A stretch of 19,755 nt of DNA from Bacteroidales bacterium UBA5235 (GTDB taxonomy: Bacteria > Bacteroidota > Bacteroidia > Bacteroidales > VadinHA17): the NCBI GenBank assembly GCA_002409145.1, contig DHUL01000015.1, positions 8,178 through 27,932 on the forward strand. The letters are read 5' to 3'. The notes beneath the pieces were generated by a model. That model was not told the origin of the DNA. It ran no database searches and saw only the letters and a program-made list of their open reading frames with translations. Both the position numbers and the translations under genes were made by a program. Shown here in pieces: positions 7,157 through 14,776 of this stretch. Numbering within the stretch: the stretch's first letter is position 1; every line of letters begins with the position of its first letter.

Positions 7157-7678
7157 TCACAGATCACTCATATTGACCACCTCCGGGAGCGTCATCAGGT
7201 TCGTCCTGTACTTAAGGCTGTCAGTCGCGATAAGTTCAAACTCTTCTACAACCACCGGCGTGCCGGAGCTTGAAAAGGTCTTCTTCCCCTCATGAAGCTT
7301 CCACCAATCGGGATTGAGGCTTATCTTTTTTGTATTGAATTTCTGCACATCAGTAATGAACAGGTGCCAGCTGGTCACGAAAATGACTTTGTCGCCGTCT
7401 TCAGTCCAGTAAATCTTCTGTGCCGACTCAATATCCTCAGGCAGGCTGGCAACAAGCCTGAACTCACCGGTCCCGTTTTTTGCAATGAACAGGCTCTGGT
7501 TGGGCGGATCCAATGATGGATTTTCAACCACATATGCTTCATATGATCCCTGCGGGGAACTGACTGACATGACTTTCCCGGGTTTGGAGTTGAAGCCAAA
7601 AATAAAATAGACTGCCACAGCAATCAGGATTATCGTGATCAGGGCGGTGATCATGGCTGTCAGAATTCTGGCTTTCAT
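7157..7678 (-). CDS. Membrane-anchored hypothetical protein (173 aa)
   Basis: One N-terminal membrane segment (about residues 7-29, ITALITIILIAVAVYFIFGF) is followed by a soluble domain of about 140 residues, probably outside the cytoplasm. That domain contains SSPQGSYEAYVVENPSLDPP and IYWTEDGDKVIFVTSWHLFI. This S-P-x-G-x-Y...W-x-x-D-G-D pattern resembles two blades of a WD40-like/TolB-type propeller, too few for a closed propeller. No catalytic motif is visible and I cannot name a family. It follows the alpha/beta hydrolase gene after 187 nt that include a perfect 8-bp stem-loop. Confidence 0.7.
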   Translation of the reverse strand: MKARILTAMITALITIILIAVAVYFIFGFNSKPGKVMSVSSPQGSYEAYVVENPSLDPPNQSLFIAKNGTGEFRLVASLPEDIESAQKIYWTEDGDKVIFVTSWHLFITDVQKFNTKKISLNPDWWKLHEGKKTFSSSGTPVVVEEFELIATDSLKYRTNLMTLPEVVNMSDL

Positions 7679-7700
7679 GGTTCTCTGGTTTAAGTTGTTT

Positions 7701-7736
7701 GAAAAAACATGGGATAAAGCGGTGCAATACCGCTTT
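7701..7736 (-). terminator. Possible intrinsic terminator after the alpha/beta hydrolase gene
   Basis: AAAGCGGT (7716-7723) and ACCGCTTT (7729-7736) form a perfect 8-bp stem with a 5-nt loop. On the minus strand a run of six T (7701-7706) follows, but only after about 9 nt, which is further than usual. It lies 130 nt after the hydrolase stop and 38 nt before the next start. It may end the hydrolase transcript or be part of the leader of the 173-aa gene. Confidence 0.35.
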
Positions 7737-7865
7737 CCTCCCGGTACTTTGCAAGCTGTGACAACAATTTACGAAGAAGAGGTCATTAAGAAGGTATACT
7801 TTCCCCGGAAAGTTCAATGATTATATACCGTACCGTGATTGCAGGTTATGGTCAATGTCTCAGTT

Positions 7866-8798
7866 TCAAAGAGCCTCACCCGGATTATACAGCCTGTATT
7901 TCTTTTGAAAAGTACTGATTGCCTTCATGATGTCGGCATTGTCGCCAAAGAAGGGCAGATGCACGGCATCAATGCTTTGAAGCATCATATCGGGGAAGGC
8001 TGCCATCTTGTAGTGCTCCGGACCTATCATCCAGTCCCTGGTGCCGTAAATGAAGAGCACGGGCATGTTGACCTTCGCGGTTGCTCCCGTGAAGTCTTCA
8101 GCATAATCATCCATCCTCATGGCTACTTCGCTGAAATCGCTGTTCCACGATGAAAACTCAGCGTATGAACTGTTCATAATATCCATCTCTTCGCGCGATG
8201 CGAAACCCATCTTCCACATCAGGTCGCTGCTGTTCAGGGTAGTGATCAGGCTGTCCCAGCGGATGTGGAGCGGGATTGATTCATCTTCGTAATAACTCCT
8301 GTCAGTGATCCCCAGGAATTCACAGGCTTTCGGGCACCAGCTGGTTTTAAAGTTCATCCCCATGTTCAGCGAGCAGTTTATCATTACCATGGCTTCAACA
8401 GCTGACGGGTGCCTCAGTGCATAGCCCATCTGCAACAGCCCGCCGAAGGAGTTACCCAGCGTGACCCACCGGCTTATTCCAAGCGCTTCCCTTACCTCCT
8501 CGAAATCCTTCACCATTCTTTCCATTGTAAAATTGCCATCAGCGGGACTCGTAGAGCGGCCAACCCCCCTCTGGTCGAGATAGATCATCCGGAAATGCTT
8601 TTCCAGCGAGTCGCCTGCAAACTTCTCCAGCCAGTATGACCCGCTTCCCGGGCCACCGTGAAGATAAAGACAGGGTATTCCTTTTCCTTTTACATTCACG
8701 TAAAGGTCTACACCGTCTGTTGTTACTATGTGCCTCTCCTGGGCACATGCCACTGCTGCCAGCAGGAGGGCCGTAAGAAAGAGAAATGACTTTTTCAT
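7866..8798 (-). CDS. Exported alpha/beta hydrolase, proline iminopeptidase-like
   Basis: The 310-residue protein has a signal peptide (MKKSFLFLTALLLAAVACAQ) and the alpha/beta hydrolase fold. The HGGPGSGS oxyanion-hole motif (47-54) is typical of proline iminopeptidases. DQRGVGRS follows (75-82), then the nucleophile elbow GNSFGG with Ser117, Asp255 in YGTRDWMIG, and His280 in DAVHLPF, so the catalytic triad is complete. Relatives cleave N-terminal proline or act as esterases/lipases, and sequence alone does not decide which. A cap domain occupies about residues 145-240. It probably acts in the periplasm. Upstream 214 nt separate it from the OsmC gene, so it likely has its own promoter, although no consensus is visible. 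Confidence 0.9.
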   Translation of the reverse strand: MKKSFLFLTALLLAAVACAQERHIVTTDGVDLYVNVKGKGIPCLYLHGGPGSGSYWLEKFAGDSLEKHFRMIYLDQRGVGRSTSPADGNFTMERMVKDFEEVREALGISRWVTLGNSFGGLLQMGYALRHPSAVEAMVMINCSLNMGMNFKTSWCPKACEFLGITDRSYYEDESIPLHIRWDSLITTLNSSDLMWKMGFASREEMDIMNSSYAEFSSWNSDFSEVAMRMDDYAEDFTGATAKVNMPVLFIYGTRDWMIGPEHYKMAAFPDMMLQSIDAVHLPFFGDNADIMKAISTFQKKYRLYNPGEAL

Positions 8799-9012
8799 AT
8801 CACTGTATTTTAGGTTGGTACTGAATTCAGACAGATGGTTGGAGATGATTCTCAGGTTAAAGACCTCCTAAATTCTTAAGTGCTGCAACATGGTATGAAA
8901 ATGAGTCTTCCCATCCGTCCGCCTGAACAGACCGTTCATCTACCGGACCTGATCAAAAGTCATCCTGTAATATATATGGTCCTTTTGACTGCCTTTCGCA
9001 GGTATCAGGCCT

Positions 9013-9444
9013 TTACCTGCTGATGTTGCATTTCACCTCAACAGTCACATTGCCCCTTAGCATTGACCAGACAGGGCAGTAGGTCGCCTCCGAGAGTTTG
9101 ACCATCTTATCCACTTCGGCTTCAGAAAGATCGTCGGCATTGATGTCCATTTCCATGATGATAAGTGAAAAGCCTGTCGGATGCTCCTGTTTCCGGTAGC
9201 CTTTCGATCTTATCTCAAACTCCCGGATAGTTTTTCCCATCCTCCTCAGAAAGGTAAGCACGGAGCTCCCAAGGCATGATGAAAGACTCAACAACAGCAG
9301 TTCCAGCGATGTGTATCCCAGGTTGTCACCAAGAGGAGGGGTGTAGTCAATTGAAACAGGGTTGTTTCCGTCAACAATACCCTCGAAATGCAACCTGTCG
9401 TTGATCAGCTTTAAACTGGCTGTCAGTTCTTTTGATTTGTCCAT
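9013..9444 (-). CDS. OsmC/Ohr family peroxiredoxin-like protein
   Basis: A 143-residue cytoplasmic protein, the usual OsmC length. It keeps both active-site cysteines: Cys57 in LSLSSCLGSSVL and Cys123 in ATYCPVWSMLRGNV. Members of the family reduce organic hydroperoxides with this Cys pair. The YTPPLGDNLGYTSLELLLLS stretch ahead of Cys57 is the typical central-helix entry. The sequence is closer to the YhfA/OsmC-like branch than to Ohr as far as I can judge. It follows the isomerase gene after 53 nt on the same strand. A 7-bp inverted repeat (8998-9004 with 9014-9020) overlaps its stop codon but is not followed by a T-tract. Confidence 0.9.
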   Translation of the reverse strand: MDKSKELTASLKLINDRLHFEGIVDGNNPVSIDYTPPLGDNLGYTSLELLLLSLSSCLGSSVLTFLRRMGKTIREFEIRSKGYRKQEHPTGFSLIIMEMDINADDLSEAEVDKMVKLSEATYCPVWSMLRGNVTVEVKCNISR

Positions 9445-9487
9445 AGCATTTATAGAATCTATCGTTAATTAATAAGGTCAGACCTGA

Positions 9488-9507
9488 AGCCGGTGAATCA
9501 CCCGGCT
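9488..9507 (-). other. Stem-loop enclosing the isomerase stop codon
   Basis: AGCCGG (9488-9493) pairs with CCGGCT (9502-9507) around the TGA at 9498-9500; further pairing is possible with a bulge. A second short dyad AGGTCAGACCT follows at 9475-9485. The sequence after the stem on the minus strand (TTCAGGTCTG) lacks a U-tract, so this is not a convincing intrinsic terminator. Between co-directional genes it could be an RNA-stability or intercistronic element. Confidence 0.25.
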
Positions 9508-10154
9508 CTGCGAACTTCACTGATGAACCGTTCGAGCTTCAGAATGTCAAGCAGACCGTTGGTTCTGACGCCGCTGCAGACATCAACGGCAAATGGTCCG
9601 ACAGTCTCTATCGCCTCCCTGACATTCTCTGGCTTCAAACCGCCGGCAAGAAACACCGGGCAGGAGACCTGCTCCCTGATTTTCCTGCTCAGCTTCCAGT
9701 TATGGACCCGGCCTGTGCCTCCAAGCTCCTTTACTTTAAGATTCGGGTTGCCGCTGTCAAGAAGGATTGCATCGACCGACTTCGAGATCCTTACAGCTTC
9801 CTCAACAGAGGCCTCACTTATCACGTGAATTACCTGGACAATATTTACGTCCGGCAGGGCAGCCTTGATCTCTTCGTAAGTGCCCTCTGAGAGGGCATCT
9901 ACTATCTGGATGGTATTCGTACAGGTTCTGCGGTGATGTTCAATGATTGCTCCGGCCGATGTGAGACTAGTGAGCAGGAATGTTGCGACCGGAGGCGGTG
10001 TGACAGCGGCGATCTGCCTGATAAGCTCATCAGGTATAGGGCCAGGACCGCTGGGCATCTCAGCAACCAGGCCGATGGCTGAAGCGCCGTACCGTATGGC
10101 TGTCTCAGCCTCATGGATGTTACGGATACAGCATATCTTAACTCTGGCGTACAT
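9498..10154 (-). CDS. Phosphoribosylanthranilate isomerase (TrpF)-like protein, stand-alone
   Basis: A 218-residue TIM-barrel protein. The TrpF N-terminal signature KICG is here KICC (residues 6-9), with the catalytic Cys at position 8 kept. The catalytic Asp is likely Asp133 in DAILLDSGN. Phosphate-binding parts are present as FLAGGLKPENV (168-178) and DVCSGVRTNG (191-200), the latter usually DxSSGVE. Canonical TrpF isomerises N-(5'-phosphoribosyl)anthranilate in tryptophan synthesis. No other trp gene is in the window, and the altered signatures suggest a paralogue that may have another substrate. It follows the DUF4932 gene after 30 nt. Fold assignment is firm; the biosynthetic role is doubtful, so I give no gene symbol. 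Confidence 0.8.
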   Translation of the reverse strand: MYARVKICCIRNIHEAETAIRYGASAIGLVAEMPSGPGPIPDELIRQIAAVTPPPVATFLLTSLTSAGAIIEHHRRTCTNTIQIVDALSEGTYEEIKAALPDVNIVQVIHVISEASVEEAVRISKSVDAILLDSGNPNLKVKELGGTGRVHNWKLSRKIREQVSCPVFLAGGLKPENVREAIETVGPFAVDVCSGVRTNGLLDILKLERFISEVRRAG

Positions 10155-10184
10155 ATTATCCGGTTACGGTGGGGTGGAAAGAGT

Positions 10185-11294
10185 TCAGTCAGGATATTGA
10201 AATACCTCAAGTATCTTCGGATAGAACGAGTCAAATGTCGGAAATGTATTCCTTTCAGATTCATAGAACCGTATGTTTTTCAGCAACTCATCAAGCCAGA
10301 TGACTCCACGTCGTGATTCCTCCGCATATGCTCGCTTCCCGGCCTCATCAGATTCACTGTATGCAAGATGGACTGTGACAGCCCTTATCAAAAATTCATT
10401 GATGCATTCCTGCCAGTCACCGCAGACTCCCTTCCGGGCTGACTCCGGTATTGCGCTATAGTTGCCATAGCTCTCTTTAATGAGGTGCCAGTACTTTTCA
10501 GTCATGGGGTTGATGTAGGGATGACTGAATTCATGCCTTATCATATGCTTCAGGTACTCTCCGTCACCGAAGAAAGGCTGACCCTCCTTCACTGAACGCG
10601 GGCCCAGAGTGTTGCAGACCTCTCTTTTCTGATCAGGGTACAGGAGGGAATTCCCAAACCCTACCGGACCGTATAGTGATACAAGAACAATATTATATGA
10701 TCTCTGGGTTGTGCCGTAGAAATTCTCCAGCTCCGCGATATAGTTCATCGGTCCCATCGAGCTTATGGCCTGCTCCGCCAGGGAAAGGTAGAATTCGCGG
10801 TGTTCAGCGAAGAACTCACTGAAGGATGACTTTAAAGCGAAGTCCCGAAGCAGCCCCAGGAACAATGAGAGTGAATCGATTCCGCCGGCACGGCTTATGA
10901 CAAATTCATCCGTCACAATGTCGCTCCTCACACATAGCGACTCATCAGCCATCAGCATGATATTGGACGGTGCACTGAAGTTAAGCATTCCGGGCTGAAG
11001 GCTGAGCCTGTCGAGCATCTTCACGGCAGGGTGGTCGCGGTAAGGGGCGAAATGGTGGGCCGCATCCCCTGAGTAAGCCGATGAATCCCTTGCCATGAGG
11101 AAAGCAAAGGTCTCCGGGTACCTGCTGACAGACTGCACTATTGAAATGAGTTCGACCTGCGGGAATACCCCCACAGTGATCCGGTTGTGCTCCAGCGTGA
11201 CTGCCTCCGGCAGCCTGTAATCTGTGCAGCCTCCAATGGCAGGAAGGGTGACAGGGAGCCCTGACAGGAGCAGGAGGAAAAGAAACTTTTGCAT
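10185..11294 (-). CDS. DUF4932 exported metallopeptidase-like protein
   Basis: The start at 11294 is chosen because MQKFLFLLLLSGLPVTLPAI begins a signal peptide ending IGGC (Cys23, possible lipoprotein). An upstream in-frame ATG at 11447 would run into the end of the ADP-ribosylglycohydrolase gene. The 369-residue product matches DUF4932: VFPQVELISIVQSVSRYPE, AHHFAPYRDHPAVKM and the zinc-type motif IRHEFSHPYINP (HEFSH at about 254-258). INEFLIRAVTVHL follows, with a Glu near 300 as the likely third ligand. The family is widespread in Bacteroidetes and its substrate is unknown. The gene begins 88 nt after the ADP-ribosylglycohydrolase stop. Family call good; peptidase activity inferred from the motif. 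Confidence 0.85.
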   Translation of the reverse strand: MQKFLFLLLLSGLPVTLPAIGGCTDYRLPEAVTLEHNRITVGVFPQVELISIVQSVSRYPETFAFLMARDSSAYSGDAAHHFAPYRDHPAVKMLDRLSLQPGMLNFSAPSNIMLMADESLCVRSDIVTDEFVISRAGGIDSLSLFLGLLRDFALKSSFSEFFAEHREFYLSLAEQAISSMGPMNYIAELENFYGTTQRSYNIVLVSLYGPVGFGNSLLYPDQKREVCNTLGPRSVKEGQPFFGDGEYLKHMIRHEFSHPYINPMTEKYWHLIKESYGNYSAIPESARKGVCGDWQECINEFLIRAVTVHLAYSESDEAGKRAYAEESRRGVIWLDELLKNIRFYESERNTFPTFDSFYPKILEVFQYPD

Positions 11295-11382
11295 GGTTTG
11301 ACCTTGTTGATGATCTCTACAAGGACAGAAATAAAAGGTGAGTGCTGCAGAAGGGCTGAAGTGGGTAAAAGGCAAAAATATA

Positions 11383-12372
11383 TCAGAAGACGGAGAGGCC
11401 CGCCGCAAGTTTTTCTGCCAGTTCCTCAATATCCCCGCTGCGTGCAATCTGTTTCACCCATGAATCCGGTATTGAGTCAAATCCATAAAGCAGTCCTGCC
11501 AGACCCCCGGTGACGGCAGCGGTGGTATCGGTGTCATGGCCAAGGTTGACTGCCCTCAGCACTGCCTCATCGTAACTGCCGGTGGTCAGAAGGCACCAGA
11601 TGGCTGCCTCGAGGGTATCGATGACATGGCCGCCGCTGTGAATTTCGCTTTCAGTCAGCCTGTAAATATCATACTTAAGGAGGCGGTCAAAAATAACCAC
11701 CTCGGCAGGGTCAATCAGCAGGGCTGAGAGGTGGCCGGAAATGACTTTCTGGAGATCCCTGTAGATCTCAAACTTCTCCCGGCCTTCAAGGATCTGACGG
11801 GCAAACTCAAGGTAGTAAAAGCAGGCTATTATTGACCTTATGTGTCCGTGTGTGATGGAAGAGACCTGACGGGTTATCTCGAACCGCTCTGTCAGCGGTC
11901 TGGGAAGCATCCGGAACATCAGGGGCAGTATCCGCATCAACGCACCGTTGCCATTGGACGATACAGCAGTATCACCTGACAGCTCCGGATTAGATCCCCT
12001 GCGGAGACGCACAATAGCCTCACCGGTCCCGGTGCCGATGTCAAACACCTCCCCGTCAGCAGTCCAGTAATCACTGAAGTACCAGTTCACGAAATTCTGA
12101 CCTATGGCATTGAGGTCATACCCCTGTGTCAGCGCTTCCGCCAGGCAAAAGGTAAGGGAGCTGTCGTCAGACCATGTGCCCGGTGGCTGGTTGTGAGTCC
12201 CGAAACCTGTCATGCCGGTGACCGGGTGGAGATTCATGTACTCCCTGCTTTTAAATTCGACAGGCACTCCCAGTGCATCACCGACAGCCACACCGAAAAG
12301 TGCTGATTTTATTGCATATGAATAGTTGCCACCATGATCGGCGCGTTCCGGCCCCTTAGCTCCTTCGCTCAT
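11383..12372 (-). CDS. ADP-ribosylglycohydrolase family protein (DraG/ARH-like)
   Basis: A 329-residue all-alpha cytoplasmic enzyme. Metal-binding motifs are intact: GDALG (31-35), WSDDSS (67-72) and LGHDTDTTAAVTGGLAGL (277-294). These coordinate the dinuclear Mg centre in DraG and ARH enzymes, which remove ADP-ribose from proteins or related molecules. The SNGNGALMRILP segment (139-150) is also typical. No ADP-ribosyltransferase, toxin or nitrogen-fixation gene is nearby, so the substrate is open. The first 18 residues (GAKGPERADHGG) are a polar extension before the fold. Upstream lie three 17-bp repeats that create short overlapping ORFs ending at this start codon. Confidence 0.9.
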   Translation of the reverse strand: MSEGAKGPERADHGGNYSYAIKSALFGVAVGDALGVPVEFKSREYMNLHPVTGMTGFGTHNQPPGTWSDDSSLTFCLAEALTQGYDLNAIGQNFVNWYFSDYWTADGEVFDIGTGTGEAIVRLRRGSNPELSGDTAVSSNGNGALMRILPLMFRMLPRPLTERFEITRQVSSITHGHIRSIIACFYYLEFARQILEGREKFEIYRDLQKVISGHLSALLIDPAEVVIFDRLLKYDIYRLTESEIHSGGHVIDTLEAAIWCLLTTGSYDEAVLRAVNLGHDTDTTAAVTGGLAGLLYGFDSIPDSWVKQIARSGDIEELAEKLAAGLSVF

Positions 12373-12427
12373 CTCGTCCTTTTATATATTCTCCCCCCTT
12401 CCGGGTTCATCACTCTTCCGGGTTCAT
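12369..12427 (-). promoter_or_regulatory. Chain of two mini-ORFs leading into the ADP-ribosylglycohydrolase start
   Basis: On the minus strand ATG at 12427 opens MNPEE and stops at TGA 12410-12412. The A of that TGA is also the A of a second ATG (12410), opening MNPEGGRIYKRTR. Its TGA (12369-12371) overlaps the gene's ATG as ATGA. Both start in copies of the 17-bp repeat. Such stop-start overlaps allow termination-reinitiation, but the first two may simply come from the repeat. The arrangement is seen; translation is inferred. Confidence 0.3.
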
Positions 12428-12446
12428 CCCCCTTCCGGGTTTATCC
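12398..12446. repeat. Three tandem 17-bp repeats in a divergent intergenic region
   Basis: Three copies of CTTCCGGGTTYATC begin at 12398, 12415 and 12432, an exact 17-bp period. Copy 3 differs by C to T at one core position. The repeats lie in the 208-nt gap between the divergent ADP-ribosylglycohydrolase and membrane protein genes, 25 nt upstream of the former's start. They may bind a regulator, form the mini-ORF chain described here, or be a simple slippage-prone tract. Confidence 0.85.
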
Positions 12447-12505
12447 CCTGACTATCATTTAACGGCAACGATAGGGAAAATAGTATGACCGTGAGTTCAT
12501 CTGTA

Positions 12506-12518
12506 ATCAATGATTGAT
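12506..12518. repeat. Short palindrome ATCAAT-g-ATTGAT upstream of the plus-strand operon
   Basis: A perfect 6-bp inverted repeat with a 1-nt centre lies 62 nt ahead of the membrane protein start, in A/T-rich DNA. It would suit a small dimeric regulator site. No promoter matching the phylum consensus is visible in this gap; AT-rich palindromes of this length also arise by chance. Confidence 0.25.
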
Positions 12519-12580
12519 ATTTAAAATAATTGATTCTGATTTTTTCTTAAATTGTACTGTTAACCTGAAAAACACTAACT

Positions 12581-12991
12581 ATGAAAATCTTAAGGGGTAC
12601 TTTATTCGGGGGAATAGGCTACTTCCTCCTCGGCTGGCTCGTTTACGGCGTGCTGCTTTACAATTTCTTTTCTCCGATGACCAACACATGTGCCAACCGT
12701 CCGGAAGGAGTGATGATCTGGTGGGCATTGATCCTGTCCAATCTGCTTATCGCATTGTTTCTGACCCTTTTCCTGAAGTGGTCCGGGGCCCGCGGAATTG
12801 TTGACGGACTGAAGACCGGCGCACTGTTCGGAGCTCTTTTTACTGCAACAATCGACCTGTCGCTCTACTCGATGACCACGATGTACAACTCACTGGTGCC
12901 TGTTGTGGTAGAGATACTGGTCAGCGCAGTGGTCATGGCAATTGTGGGTATGATCATTGTGCTTACCTGGGGCAGACCGAAGGAGGCTTAG
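12581..12991 (+). CDS. Small integral membrane protein, four predicted helices (136 aa)
   Basis: The protein is mostly hydrophobic, with membrane segments at about residues 7-29, 44-66, 76-97 and 106-129. A loop after segment 1 holds FFSPMTNTCANRPEGVMIWW. It probably lies in the inner membrane. I recognise no catalytic motif and no named family; small 4-helix proteins of this kind are common as hypothetical genes in Bacteroidetes. It is the first gene of a three-gene plus-strand operon, with only 9 nt to the oxidoreductase start. Start chosen at ATG 12581, which is preceded by A/T-rich sequence and no Shine-Dalgarno, as usual in the phylum. Confidence 0.75.
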   Translation: MKILRGTLFGGIGYFLLGWLVYGVLLYNFFSPMTNTCANRPEGVMIWWALILSNLLIALFLTLFLKWSGARGIVDGLKTGALFGALFTATIDLSLYSMTTMYNSLVPVVVEILVSAVVMAIVGMIIVLTWGRPKEA

Positions 12992-13000
12992 CAAGGGAGT

Positions 13001-13963
13001 ATGAAGGCGGTTGTATATAACAAAGGAGCAAAACCTGACAGGCTGGTTCTCAGTGACATTCAGAAGCCTGTTCCCGGGGATGATGAGGTACTGATCGGTA
13101 TCCGTGCAGTTTCGGTCAATGCTGCGGATTACCGGTCGATGAAGATGGGGATGATACCTGCCCGGAAAATTTTCGGGGCAGACATCTCGGGTGTTGTGGA
13201 ATCCGCAGGCAAAAATGTAAAGCGTTTCAATCCTGGCGATGAAGTAGCGGGTGATCTTTCAGGATGCGGATTCGGAGGATTTGCCGATTTCGCCGTTGCG
13301 ACTGAGAAAGCTCTTGTTATTAAGCCTGCAGGACTTTCATTTGAGGCGGCAGCGGCCTTGCCAATGGCCTCGATGACCGCCTTACAGGCTTTGAGGAACA
13401 GGGGAAATATACGGGAGGGGCAGGAGGTCCTGGTCCTGGGAAGCAGTGGCGGAGTGGGAACAATGACAATTCAGCTTGCCAGGCATTTCGACGCGGTGAT
13501 AACTGCCGTCTGCAGCACCAGGAACGTGGAACAGTCGCGATTGCTTGGCGCAGACCGTGTGATTGACTACACAAAGGAGCATTTTACGGCGGGAAACAGG
13601 AAATATGACCTGATTGTGGCCGTTAATGGGAATTATTCACTGTTGAAATGCCGGAAGGCACTGAAGCCCGATGGAAGGTATGTGCTGGTCGGAGGAGCCC
13701 TGTCACAGATCTTCAGGGCCATTGTAATCGGGAAACCTTTATCTCTTGGAAGGAAGAAAATGCTTTTCCTGGCTGCAAAAACTGACACCAACGACCTTGG
13801 GTACCTGCTGAACCTTGCATCGGACGGGATAATCAAACCGGTGATTGAGAAATACTTTTCGGCAGAAACAACCGCTGAAGCGATGAATTATGCTGCCAGT
13901 GGGCATGCCCGGGGCAAGGTTGTGATAAGGTGGTCTCCCGGGAACCTGTATTATCCCCGGTGA
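13001..13963 (+). CDS. MDR-family NAD(P)H-dependent oxidoreductase (quinone oxidoreductase-like)
   Basis: A 320-residue medium-chain dehydrogenase/reductase. The N-terminal GroES-like domain has VLIGIRAVSVNAADYRSMKM and FGADISGVVESAGKNV...PGDEVAGD. The Rossmann domain has VLGSSGGVGTMTIQLA (145-160), a dinucleotide-binding glycine pattern. The Cys cluster of the structural zinc lobe and the catalytic zinc Cys/His set of true alcohol dehydrogenases are absent. It therefore belongs with zinc-free quinone or enone reductases. It probably reduces a quinone or an activated double bond with NADPH. It sits between a membrane protein gene (9 nt) and a methyltransferase gene (30 nt). Family firm, substrate unknown. 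Confidence 0.9.
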   Translation: MKAVVYNKGAKPDRLVLSDIQKPVPGDDEVLIGIRAVSVNAADYRSMKMGMIPARKIFGADISGVVESAGKNVKRFNPGDEVAGDLSGCGFGGFADFAVATEKALVIKPAGLSFEAAAALPMASMTALQALRNRGNIREGQEVLVLGSSGGVGTMTIQLARHFDAVITAVCSTRNVEQSRLLGADRVIDYTKEHFTAGNRKYDLIVAVNGNYSLLKCRKALKPDGRYVLVGGALSQIFRAIVIGKPLSLGRKKMLFLAAKTDTNDLGYLLNLASDGIIKPVIEKYFSAETTAEAMNYAASGHARGKVVIRWSPGNLYYPR

Positions 13964-13993
13964 GAAATTCAAAACCATTTAAACATTAAAGTC

Positions 13994-14767
13994 ATGAGTG
14001 ACGAAACAAAATCAATACACGAGTTCGATTTCAACCTTATATGTGAATATTTTTCATCCATGGAGCGGCAAGGTCCGGGAAGCCCTGAGATGACAGTGAA
14101 AGCCCTGAGTTTTATTGATAACCTGACTTCTGAATCACGCATTGCCGACCTGGGATGTGGTACCGGGGGCCAGACGATGACTCTCGCCAGGAATGCTCCG
14201 GGAATGATCACCGGGATCGACTTGTTCCCGGTGTTTGTCGATCTATTCAATGCCAATGCACGGAACTTAGGTCTGGATAACAGGGTGAAGGGCATAGCCG
14301 GGTCAATGGATGACCTGCCGTTCAAAGATGAGGAGCTTGATCTCATCTGGTCCGAAGGAGCTATTTACAACATCGGCTTTGAGAAGGGGCTTAAATACTG
14401 GCGGAAATTTCTGAAGCCCGGCGGTTATGTGGCAGTCACGGAAGCCTCCTGGTTCACGGAGGAGCGGCCGAAGGAGATCGAAGCCTTCTGGAACACTGCC
14501 TATCCCGCTATTGATACTATTCCCAGCGTACTTAACATATTACAGAAATCAGGGTATGTTCCGGCAGCATGCTTCATCCTGCCGGAAATCTGCTGGATGG
14601 AGAATTTCTATGATCTGCAGGTGAAGGCGCAGGAGATTTTCCTCGAAAAGCACAGAGGTAACAAAATGGCAGAGGACCTTGTTGAAAACGAGAGGCACGA
14701 GGCCAGGCTTTACGACAGGTACAAGGATTACTACGGGTATGTTTTTTATATCGGGAAGAAGCGCTGA
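13994..14767 (+). CDS. Class I SAM-dependent methyltransferase (methyltransferase domain 11/25 type)
   Basis: A 257-residue cytoplasmic protein with motif I IADLGCGTGGQTMTLA (50-65), the acidic residue in ITGIDLFPVFVDLF, motif II around DLPFKDEELDLIWSEGAIYN and motif III KPGGYVAVTEASWF. It resembles small-molecule methyltransferases annotated as UbiE/MenG-like in Bacteroidetes. The tail (KHRGNKMAEDLVENERHEAR) is helical. It ends the plus-strand operon and is convergent with the NlpC/P60 gene, with only 9 nt between stop codons. The substrate is open; pairing with a reductase suggests both act on a small molecule, an inference only. Confidence 0.9.
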   Translation: MSDETKSIHEFDFNLICEYFSSMERQGPGSPEMTVKALSFIDNLTSESRIADLGCGTGGQTMTLARNAPGMITGIDLFPVFVDLFNANARNLGLDNRVKGIAGSMDDLPFKDEELDLIWSEGAIYNIGFEKGLKYWRKFLKPGGYVAVTEASWFTEERPKEIEAFWNTAYPAIDTIPSVLNILQKSGYVPAACFILPEICWMENFYDLQVKAQEIFLEKHRGNKMAEDLVENERHEARLYDRYKDYYGYVFYIGKKR

Positions 14768-14776
14768 AGCCGGGTA

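Noticed and set aside
8799..9012. Small RNA or small gene in the 214-nt gap
   Set aside because: I found no ORF with protein-like sequence, no promoter consensus and only short inverted repeats (GGACC/GGTCC).
12514..12804. 96-aa plus-strand frame overlapping the membrane protein start
   Set aside because: Different frame from the hydrophobic protein with four helices, and its own product looks random after the overlap.
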